This document shows, one piece after another, positions 33,225 to 39,511 of a stretch of DNA of 42,693 nucleotides (position 1 is its first letter; each line of letters begins with the position of its first letter). This DNA comes from Bacteroidales bacterium (GTDB taxonomy: Bacteria; Bacteroidota; Bacteroidia; Bacteroidales; UBA932): contig JAKSKO010000013.1 of NCBI GenBank assembly GCA_024401715.1, positions 1 to 42,693 on the forward strand. The letters run 5' to 3'. Under the pieces are notes generated by a model that was given only the letters and a program-made list of their open reading frames with translations, searched no databases and had not been told where the DNA came from. A program made the position numbers and the translations under genes.

Positions 33225-33584
33225 TTAGTTTAGTTTGCGTCTGAAGGCTGTGTAACAGCTTATGCCCAGCACCAGTGCGGCTATTATGGATATTATGATG
33301 CTTGTACCTATGGATTTTTTCAGTTTTTCGTTGTGCTTTGCACCGAAATACTGGGCCACGCATATTCCCAGGCCGCTTGTGATACCCATCACGAAGCCCA
33401 GGATAAGGAAGGTGAGCCCGTTTGTGATTCCCACTCCGGCCAATGCCCTGTAATTGACGAATCGGCCTACAATAAGGGTATCAACCATATTGTACACCTG
33501 CTGGAAAATGTTTCCTATGACAATGGGAACAGAATACTTTAGGATTACCTTGAAAGGCCTGCCCGTTGTAAGGTCCAGATTCAT
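33225..33584 (-). pseudogene. N-terminal remnant of a MATE multidrug/cation efflux transporter
   Basis: The 119 residues match the start of MATE transporters: PFKVILKYSVPIVIGNIFQQ, VYNMVDTLIVGRF and a LAGVGITNGLTFLILGFVMG helix pair. Complete MATE proteins are about 440-460 residues with twelve helices. This one breaks off after about three helices with a short foreign tail (FRRKLN) and a stop, and no further MATE sequence follows before the CDF promoter 10-20 bases on. It must have lost about three quarters of the gene and cannot transport. It begins two bases after the fRMsr gene, so the intact ancestor was probably in the same operon. Confidence 0.85.
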
Positions 33585-33586
33585 CC

Positions 33587-34039
33587 TCAGATCAGCTCTA
33601 CAAGACGCTGCAGATATTCGGCATCGGTGGAATCGAAAGTAGCCAGTTTTTCGCTGTCTATGTCCAGGACGGCTGAAACGCTGCCGTCTGCCGCATGAAC
33701 GGGAACCACAATCTCACTGCGGCTTTCGCTGCTGCAGGCGATGTGACCGGGAAAGAGTTCTACATCGGGGACCACCAGGGTGCTGTCCTGTTTCCAGGCG
33801 CTGCCGCACACTCCCCTGCCATACGCAATATGCATGCAGGCCAAAGGGCCCTGGAACGGCCCAAGGATAAGTTCACCGCCGCTAACCCTGTAGAAGCCCG
33901 TCCACCAGAAACCGAAGGTTCCGTGGATCTCCGCCGCCATGTTGGCCATCTTGGCAATGACATCCGTCTCGCCCTCCAGCACGGCTTTCAGGCGTTTTTC
34001 CAGTTCCTGGTATTTCAGAGCTTTCTCCTGCTGCTCCAT
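33587..34039 (-). CDS. msrC: Free methionine-(R)-sulfoxide reductase (GAF domain)
   Basis: This enzyme reduces free methionine-R-sulfoxide with thioredoxin as electron donor, repairing oxidised methionine in the cytoplasm. The 150-residue GAF domain has the three family cysteines: C68 in LACMH, C78 in GRGVCGSAW and C102 in GHIACSS. Their spacings of 10 and 24 equal those of the E. coli enzyme (C84, C94, C118). VPDVELFPGHIAC and SEIVVPV are strong signatures. It lies three bases after the DUF4491 gene and two bases before the MATE remnant. Confidence 0.93.
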   Translation of the reverse strand: MEQQEKALKYQELEKRLKAVLEGETDVIAKMANMAAEIHGTFGFWWTGFYRVSGGELILGPFQGPLACMHIAYGRGVCGSAWKQDSTLVVPDVELFPGHIACSSESRSEIVVPVHAADGSVSAVLDIDSEKLATFDSTDAEYLQRLVELI

Positions 34040-34042
34040 AAC

Positions 34043-34327
34043 TTAATTGCGTTTCGGATTTTTCGGGAACCAGCCTTTCTCCACACGTTTTTTCTGCTGG
34101 AACAGCTCCAGTATGCTCCAGAAGCACGAACAGCCCACAACTCCCATGATGATGCTTGCAATCTGCAGGCTTGTAAGCAGCGAGCCCACGATGAAAAGAA
34201 GACCGGCAATAAAGAAAACCCACCAGCATCCGGTACCCAGATGATACTCTGCCTTGATTACCAGAGGGTGGAAAAGACCTATAATTATAAATGTAGCTAC
34301 CGCTGTGATTATACCATATAAATTCAT
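34043..34327 (-). CDS. DUF4491-family small membrane protein
   Basis: This 94-residue protein has three hydrophobic helices. The fixed elements LFHPLVIKAEYHLGTGCWWVF and the tail ILELFQQKKRVEKGWFPKNPKRN match what I recall of DUF4491 proteins in Bacteroidota. The function is unknown. It heads the operon with fRMsr. A TAAATTTG element ends five bases before the ATG, so the transcript is nearly leaderless. Confidence 0.85.
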   Translation of the reverse strand: MNLYGIITAVATFIIIGLFHPLVIKAEYHLGTGCWWVFFIAGLLFIVGSLLTSLQIASIIMGVVGCSCFWSILELFQQKKRVEKGWFPKNPKRN

Positions 34328-34332
34328 GGTTA

Positions 34333-34340
34333 CAAATTTA
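34333..34340 (-). promoter_or_regulatory. -7 element (TAAATTTG) of the DUF4491-fRMsr operon
   Basis: The minus-strand TAAATTTG fits the consensus. The expected RNA start is only about two or three bases before the ATG at 34327. Confidence 0.55.
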
Positions 34341-34366
34341 CTACAATTTTTAGATAAAAACGGGTG

Positions 34367-35314
34367 CTAGATGAAAAACATTGCAACACCGACAAGGCTT
34401 ATGAACGTTCCTATCACTTCCTTCGCCTGCACCTTCTGGCGGTATATGAGGGCGTGAGGGATTATGATGAGCGCCGGAACCAGGGCCATAAGCGTGGATG
34501 CGACGCCCGCATTGGCGTAACGCACAGCCATAAGAGAGAAGGACACACCCAGGAAAGGTCCCATGAAGGTGGTGATGGCCACAAGGCCCATAGCCTTTCT
34601 GTCCCGAAGTCCCTTTGAAAGGCTGCCCAGGGATTTCTGCAGCATAGCAAGACCTATGAAGCCCACAGCGCCCGTGATAGCCCTGATGAAAGTGGATGCA
34701 AAGGGCATTATGTCCATGAAATTCTCTGCCGCATCGGCGGGAACGCAGGACTCGTAATAATTCATGCCTATCTTGCTGAGAACAAGGCCCACGCCCTGTC
34801 CCAGGCCGGCACCAATGCCAAGCAGCACGCCCTTCAGGGGCAGTTTCAGCTCCAGGTGGCGGTGTTTCTTTCCCTCCCCATCGGCACGCACCAGCACGGA
34901 AATGCCAATACCGCTTAGGGTTACCAGCATGGCAAAGAACTCTTTCAGCGTAAGCACCTCGCCAAGGAACATCCATCCGCTTATTGCGGCGAACACCGGT
35001 GCCAATGTCATGAAGAGCTGGCCGAAGCGGGAACCTATCAGAACATAGCAGTTGAAAAGGCAGTAGTCTCCGAACACATAGCCCACAAGCCCGGACATGC
35101 TAAGCCAGAACCAGGCCCTGCCATCGGCATACACCGGCACGGGACTGCCCGTGAACACCCAGAGGGTTGCCCCCAGGAACACCAGTGAAAGCAGCATTCG
35201 GAATATATTTACGGTGAGCGAGCCTATGCGACGGCTTGCACCATCGGCCGCAAGGGCGGTAACTGTCCACAGCAGCGCTACGAAAAGCGAAATTATTTCT
35301 CCCAAGTACATCAT
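34367..35314 (-). CDS. EamA/DMT-family transporter
   Basis: A ten-helix inner-membrane carrier with two EamA repeats (about residues 1-145 and 165-315). Typical segments are IISLFVALLWTVTALAADGASRR at the start, VGYVFGDYCLFNCYVLIG, and the end of the first repeat SGWMFLGEVLTLKEFFAMLVTLSGIGI; the second repeat ends with ALIYRQKVQAKEVIGTFISLVGVAMFF. DMT carriers move metabolites such as amino acids or nucleotide sugars; the substrate is unknown. I use the ATG at 35314 (35311 is also possible). The TTG at 35326 lies within the promoter element TACATTTG and is unlikely. It is divergent from the Y-family polymerase gene. Confidence 0.9.
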   Translation of the reverse strand: MMYLGEIISLFVALLWTVTALAADGASRRIGSLTVNIFRMLLSLVFLGATLWVFTGSPVPVYADGRAWFWLSMSGLVGYVFGDYCLFNCYVLIGSRFGQLFMTLAPVFAAISGWMFLGEVLTLKEFFAMLVTLSGIGISVLVRADGEGKKHRHLELKLPLKGVLLGIGAGLGQGVGLVLSKIGMNYYESCVPADAAENFMDIMPFASTFIRAITGAVGFIGLAMLQKSLGSLSKGLRDRKAMGLVAITTFMGPFLGVSFSLMAVRYANAGVASTLMALVPALIIIPHALIYRQKVQAKEVIGTFISLVGVAMFFI

Positions 35315-35323
35315 AAAGCGGCG

Positions 35324-35331
35324 CAAATGTA
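35324..35331 (-). promoter_or_regulatory. -7 element (TACATTTG) of the EamA transporter gene
   Basis: The minus-strand TACATTTG lies nine bases before the ATG at 35314, implying a leader of about five bases. No clear upstream TTTG is seen at normal spacing. Confidence 0.5.
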
Positions 35332-35345
35332 CGGAAAATTCTGCT

Positions 35346-35353
35346 TATCTTTG
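35346..35353 (+). promoter_or_regulatory. -7 element (TATCTTTG) of the Y-family polymerase operon
   Basis: Plus-strand TATCTTTG ends 20 bases before the TTG start at 35374. No SOS-like palindrome is visible to me between it and the start. Confidence 0.5.
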
Positions 35354-35373
35354 TCGCAAATATCCAAGATATT

Positions 35374-36786
35374 TTGAGGTCATTCATTGCCATAGATCTG
35401 AAATCCTTCTACGCATCGGTAGAATGCGTGGACCGTGGGTTGGATCCGCTAACCACCAATCTGGTTGTGGCGGACGAAACCCGTACGGAAAAGACCATAT
35501 GCCTGGCCGTGACCCCGTCGCTTAAGGCCTATGGCATTCCAGGCAGGGCAAGGCTTTTCGAGGTGGTGCAGAAGGTGAAGGCAGTGAATGCGGAAAGGGA
35601 AAGGCGCAACCGCTACCGCAAAGGCGGCCCGGCGGAAGAGCCCCTCAGCTTTATCATAGCCCCTCCGCGCATGAAGCGCTATATGGAGGTGAGCACGAAA
35701 ATCTACGGCATATACCTCAAATACCTTGCGGCCGAAGACATCCACGTGTACAGTTGCGACGAGATTTTCGCCGATGTGACGAACTATCTCAAAAGCTATA
35801 ATTGCACGGCGCACGAACTGGCTATGCGCATGATAAGGGACGTGCTGAAGCAGACCGGCATCACCGCCACGGCGGGCATAGGCACCAACCTGTTCCTTGC
35901 GAAGGTGGCCATGGACATCGTGGCAAAGCACAGCCCGGCCGATGCGGACGGCGTCAGGATAGCAGAGCTTGACGAGGCCTCTTTCCGCCACAAGTTCTGG
36001 AACCACAGGCCCCTTACGGATTTCTGGCGCATCGGACGCGGAACCGCGGCAACGCTTGAAAAACACTATATCTACACCCTTGGAGACATAGCACGCTGTT
36101 CCCTTGAATGCGAGGAGCTGCTGTACAAGCTCTTCGGGGTGAACGCAGAACTTCTTATAGACCACGCCTGGGGTTGGGAGCCGTGCACCATAGAGACCAT
36201 CAAGAAATACAGGCCAAGCACCAAGAGCCTAAGTCTGGGCCAGGTTCTGTCTGAGCCCTACGATTTCCATAAGGCCAGGCTGGTGGTGAGGGAAATGACA
36301 GACCAGCTTGTCCTGGACCTCGTTTCCAAGAAACTGGTAACCGGCCAGATGGTGCTGAACATAGCATATGAGAACCTATCCGAAGAGCAGCAGCGCAATT
36401 TCAAGGGAACGATCACGCTGGACTATTACGGACGCCCAAGCCCGAAACCGGCCCACGGCTCCATAAATCTCTGCCACCAGACATCTTCCACCCGCATAAT
36501 CACCGATGCCGTGATGCGGCTCTACGACCAGATTGTGGACCCGCAGCTGCAGGTGCGAAGGATGAATGTTGTGGCGAACAACACCGTGGACGAAGCCAGC
36601 GTGGACGGCATCCAGCTGAACCTTTTCGAGCAGCCTGCGGACGATGCCCGTGAAAGGAAAAGACAGGAGGCCATCCTGGCAATAAAGAAAAAATATGGAA
36701 AGAACGCCATTCTGAAGGGCATGAACTTCGATGAAGGCGCAACCGCAATGGAAAGGAACCAGCTGGTTGGAGGACACAAAGGATGA
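35374..36786 (+). CDS. Y-family DNA polymerase (UvrX/DinB-like)
   Basis: Translesion polymerases copy past damaged bases with low fidelity. The palm motif FIAIDLKSFYASVEC carries the first metal Asp (D8), and YSCDEIFADV carries the D129-E130 pair. ATAGIGTNLFLAKVAMDI is the conserved helix region, and FWRIGRGTAATLEKHYIYTLGDIA is the helix-hairpin-helix thumb. The little-finger domain follows, with SLSLGQVLSEPYDF. The protein is 470 residues, closest to the UvrX/YqjW type of Firmicutes plasmids and phages. The start is TTG at 35374; there is no ATG in frame near it and upstream codons cross the promoter. It overlaps the YolD-like gene by four bases (ATGA), a pairing known from Firmicutes. Confidence 0.92.
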   Translation: MRSFIAIDLKSFYASVECVDRGLDPLTTNLVVADETRTEKTICLAVTPSLKAYGIPGRARLFEVVQKVKAVNAERERRNRYRKGGPAEEPLSFIIAPPRMKRYMEVSTKIYGIYLKYLAAEDIHVYSCDEIFADVTNYLKSYNCTAHELAMRMIRDVLKQTGITATAGIGTNLFLAKVAMDIVAKHSPADADGVRIAELDEASFRHKFWNHRPLTDFWRIGRGTAATLEKHYIYTLGDIARCSLECEELLYKLFGVNAELLIDHAWGWEPCTIETIKKYRPSTKSLSLGQVLSEPYDFHKARLVVREMTDQLVLDLVSKKLVTGQMVLNIAYENLSEEQQRNFKGTITLDYYGRPSPKPAHGSINLCHQTSSTRIITDAVMRLYDQIVDPQLQVRRMNVVANNTVDEASVDGIQLNLFEQPADDARERKRQEAILAIKKKYGKNAILKGMNFDEGATAMERNQLVGGHKG

Positions 36787-36989
36787 ACGAGGACATACAG
36801 AAATACGCCGATATCATAGATCTGGAACACCCCACTTCCAAGCGTCACCCGCGCATGCCCCTTATAGAGCGTGCGGGCCAGTTTGCGGCTTTTGCAGCCC
36901 TCACCGGCTATGACTCAATGATAAACGAGGTCACTCAGGACAGCATGACGGAAAAAAGCGATTACGAATGGATGGACGACAGCCTATGA
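36783..36989 (+). CDS. YolD-like small protein partnered with the Y-family polymerase
   Basis: The 68-residue protein has the motif HPTSKRHPRMPLIERAGQFA followed by AFAALTGYDSMINE, which I recall from small proteins next to Y-family polymerases and annotated as YolD-like. They are thought to assist or regulate the polymerase. It starts in an ATGA overlap with the polymerase stop and ends in an ATGA overlap with the cyclo-ligase start, so all three are translationally coupled. It has an acidic C-terminus (DYEWMDDSL) and no membrane segment. Confidence 0.82.
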   Translation: MNEDIQKYADIIDLEHPTSKRHPRMPLIERAGQFAAFAALTGYDSMINEVTQDSMTEKSDYEWMDDSL

Positions 36990-37534
36990 TTACGGAAGAG
37001 AAAAAACAGCTGCGCATGGCGGTGAAGAAGGCCATTGCGGAAATGAGCGCCGAAGAGAAACAGCGCCAGAGCAAGTTCATATGCGAAAAAGTTGCCTCGC
37101 TTGCACACTATCGCGCCGCCACTGCGGGCAGTTTGGCTGTACTTCTTTTCCACTCCATGGCCGATGAACCGTATACGCACGGCCTCATCCGGGAGTTGCA
37201 CTCTGCGGGAGTGAAGGTATATCTGCCGAAAATTGCGCAAGAGCTGGAAGTGCGCCTGTATACCGGCCCCGCCAGCCTGAAAGTAGGCCCCTACGGCATT
37301 CTGGAACCATGCGGCCCTCTGCAGAAAGATTTGCAGGAGATAGACCTGGCCTTTATTCCGGGCCTTGCCTTTACGCCGGAAGGGGTGCGCCTGGGGCGCG
37401 GCAAGGGCTATTACGACCGTCTTCTTCCAAAGTTGTCCTGCCCATGCTTCGGCCTGTGTTTTTCCTGCCAGCTTGTACCCTCAATTCCAACAGAAACGCA
37501 CGACATTCCCCTGTCCGGGGTAATAAGCCAATAA
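36986..37534 (+). CDS. 5-formyltetrahydrofolate cyclo-ligase
   Basis: This enzyme converts 5-formyl-THF to 5,10-methenyl-THF with ATP, returning stored folate to one-carbon metabolism. The family signatures are LAFIPGLAFTPEGVRLGRGK, then GYYDRLLPKL, near the C-terminus, and QRQSKFICEKVASL with LPKIAQELEVRLYTG in the N-terminal half. The length of 182 is usual. I choose the ATG at 36986, which overlaps the YolD-like stop (ATGA) and opens a normal N-terminus (MITEEKKQLRMAVKKAI). The tail LVPSIPTETHDIPLSGVIS is typical. Confidence 0.92.
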   Translation: MITEEKKQLRMAVKKAIAEMSAEEKQRQSKFICEKVASLAHYRAATAGSLAVLLFHSMADEPYTHGLIRELHSAGVKVYLPKIAQELEVRLYTGPASLKVGPYGILEPCGPLQKDLQEIDLAFIPGLAFTPEGVRLGRGKGYYDRLLPKLSCPCFGLCFSCQLVPSIPTETHDIPLSGVISQ

Positions 37535-37662
37535 ATATCATTTGTGTCCGAGAAAAACAGCCCCTTCCGGCAAGAGTATCGTGTCTGTACGGGGGGGGCA
37601 AAAATTTTAGGATTCCGGGGGTCAAACGCAGCAGGATTTTCCACTCATCTCGCGCACAAGAA
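37535..37662. other. Non-coding gap with G8 and G5 tracts
   Basis: This stretch after the cyclo-ligase gene has no credible reading frame. It holds eight G residues (37591-37598), an A-rich patch and then five G residues near 37617. The short frames on both strands have no family features. It could be a degraded sequence or a dispersed non-coding repeat, which cannot be judged from one copy. Confidence 0.4.
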
Positions 37663-37701
37663 AAAAGAGCAACTTACTGTTCATCAGCAGGTTGCTCTTT
37701 T
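37663..37701. terminator. Strong two-way rho-independent terminator
   Basis: AAAAGAGCAAC (37663-37673) and GTTGCTCTTTT (37691-37701) form an 11-bp stem around a 17-base loop. Each strand ends the stem in four to six T residues. It separates the plus-strand polymerase/cyclo-ligase operon from the convergent phosphatase operon and can serve both. Confidence 0.8.
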
Positions 37702-37761
37702 CTAATTTGCAACACGTTTGAATACAGGAAAAGTAATGCCGTAGAGTTTTCACCCGGTGAA

Positions 37762-37780
37762 GGGCGCTCACATGGCGCCC
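37762..37780. other. GC-rich hairpin GGGCGC-N7-GCGCCC
   Basis: A six-bp perfect GC stem with a seven-base loop lies 25 bases beyond the phosphatase stop. It lacks a T run on either side. It may protect the 3' end of the phosphatase transcript or support the larger terminator. Confidence 0.35.
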
Positions 37781-37804
37781 CCGTCAGATGTATGGTGGAA
37801 GAAC

Positions 37805-39511
37805 TTATTTCCTTTTGATAACCATCATTGTGATATCATCACTCTGATTGGCACCATGCGTGAATCTGGAAAGATCACTAAGAACATATTTATGAATATC
37901 CGATGCTGAAACTCCGCTATCTGATTCTATTTTATTGAGACTGTCCAGGAGTCTTTGGTCACCATACATTTCGTCGGAGACATTCACTGCCTCTGTTACA
38001 CCGTCTGTGTAAACAAACAGGACATCACCGGAATTCAAGTCGGCCGAATTGTCCTCATAGCTTATGCCGCCAAAGACACCCACAGGCAGATCATGGTCTG
38101 ATTCCAGAGACTTGTTTTTTAACACCGGTAAGTTGTGTCCGGCATTGCAATAGGTGAGTTTTCCGCTTGCAAGATCCAGTACACCAACAAACAAAGTGCA
38201 GAAAGTCATCCTTTTGTTTTCATAGGCTACTGACGAGTTTATAGACGACATTATCTCGGCCGGAGAATCACAGTCATTGATCTTATTGCGGAACAGCGAA
38301 AGAACCACCATCATGATCAAAGATGCCGGAATTCCTTTACCTGACACATCGCCAACGCAGAAGAACAGCTTGCCGTCATGGACACAATAGTCATAAAGGT
38401 CGCCTCCAACATCTTTTGCCGGCTTGAGGTATGAACTGATTTCATACCCATAATCAGAAAGACACTCCGGAGGCGTTTGCTTAAGCAGGCCCATCTGTAT
38501 ATCAGACGCAATACCAAGCTCGCTCTCAATACCGGCATTCTTTCTTACAGCCTTGCTGAGCTGGCCGGTAAACCAATACATAAGTAAAGTCAACACCAGA
38601 AAGAAGGCCGAAGAGAAGCCTATGGCCCTGAAATATGACTGCCTTGAATTAGCGTATATCTCTTTTTTTGGTATTCGAGTATATACAGTCCAACCATTGG
38701 CATCTATGTTGGTAACAATTGAAATAAAATCATCGTTATTTTCTGCCAGATTGACTTTCTCCAGCAACATTGTGGAATCGCTGTGGGCAGCAACCCGATT
38801 ATCGGTGTCTACAATGAAAATCTGAGTATTCTTGAACGGCACCAGTTCCAGGCATTCCCTGCGAAGACGTTCCGTATCGATATCAAATGCAGCAACGCCT
38901 GCACATCTTCCCTCAACATAAAAAGGAAGGCTGAAACAGCTCTCAACCTTACCTGAGCTTGTCTCCCTGAATGGATGGCTCCAACAGGCACTGCGTGTTT
39001 GATATGCATCCTTATACCATTCCCTGTTTCTGTAGTCATTGATATCTCCAAGTTGGAAACGCCTGATGGGCCCTTCTATATTTGTGACATAACAGGCATA
39101 ACCGTATAGATGGGAAGTAAAGCCTGATTGCTCGGGGTCCTGAAGTCCCACCGCAATGCCGCAGATTTTAGTGTTCATATTAAGCGCACTCTCCAAAGAT
39201 TCAAAAATCTTATCTTCGGAAGTCATGTCCACCAACCTTTTGCTGGAAGAAACATGTCCGAGTCCGTCATCTCCCCGATGGGTGTCACTGAACGCTTTGC
39301 TGCTAAGCGAATATGCCACATCTTCTGTGGAATGAAGCATATTCTCTATATGGTTCTTTATGCTGAGGGATGACGCCTTGAACTGACGGTCATTCATCTT
39401 TTGTATTTCGTGCCCCATAGAGGAAAAAACACTGGTAATACCCAGGATGAACAGCAAGCCGATCAGCGGCATCAACCACGGTATATTATTCTTTGAGAAA
39501 TTGAAACTCAT
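37805..39511 (-). CDS. dCache sensor - SpoIIE/RsbU-type PP2C phosphatase
   Basis: A membrane-bound serine phosphatase. One helix at about 10-32, an extracytoplasmic dCache-like domain (about 33-295; GDINDYRNREWYKDAYQTRS and SLPFYVEGRCAGVAAFDID are typical), and a second helix (about 300-320) precede a cytoplasmic SpoIIE domain (about 345-568). Its metal motifs are complete: DVGGDLYDYCV, GDVSGKGIPASL, NAGHN, VYTDGVTEAV and QSDDITMMVI. RsbU and SpoIIE relatives dephosphorylate a STAS protein to switch it between partners. The start overlaps the stop of the debranching-kinase fusion by four bases (ATGA), so production is coupled. No STAS gene is in the window. The Cache ligand is unknown, perhaps a small acid, sugar or amino acid. 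Confidence 0.93.
   Translation of the reverse strand: MSFNFSKNNIPWLMPLIGLLFILGITSVFSSMGHEIQKMNDRQFKASSLSIKNHIENMLHSTEDVAYSLSSKAFSDTHRGDDGLGHVSSSKRLVDMTSEDKIFESLESALNMNTKICGIAVGLQDPEQSGFTSHLYGYACYVTNIEGPIRRFQLGDINDYRNREWYKDAYQTRSACWSHPFRETSSGKVESCFSLPFYVEGRCAGVAAFDIDTERLRRECLELVPFKNTQIFIVDTDNRVAAHSDSTMLLEKVNLAENNDDFISIVTNIDANGWTVYTRIPKKEIYANSRQSYFRAIGFSSAFFLVLTLLMYWFTGQLSKAVRKNAGIESELGIASDIQMGLLKQTPPECLSDYGYEISSYLKPAKDVGGDLYDYCVHDGKLFFCVGDVSGKGIPASLIMMVVLSLFRNKINDCDSPAEIMSSINSSVAYENKRMTFCTLFVGVLDLASGKLTYCNAGHNLPVLKNKSLESDHDLPVGVFGGISYEDNSADLNSGDVLFVYTDGVTEAVNVSDEMYGDQRLLDSLNKIESDSGVSASDIHKYVLSDLSRFTHGANQSDDITMMVIKRK

Noticed and set aside
33225..33584. A complete small membrane protein rather than a MATE fragment
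   Set aside because: The match to the first three MATE helices is clear and nothing replaces the rest, so a remnant is the better call.
37371..37818. Several short frames in and around the gap after the cyclo-ligase gene
   Set aside because: They overlap each other, a terminator and the ends of real genes; composition is driven by G tracts.
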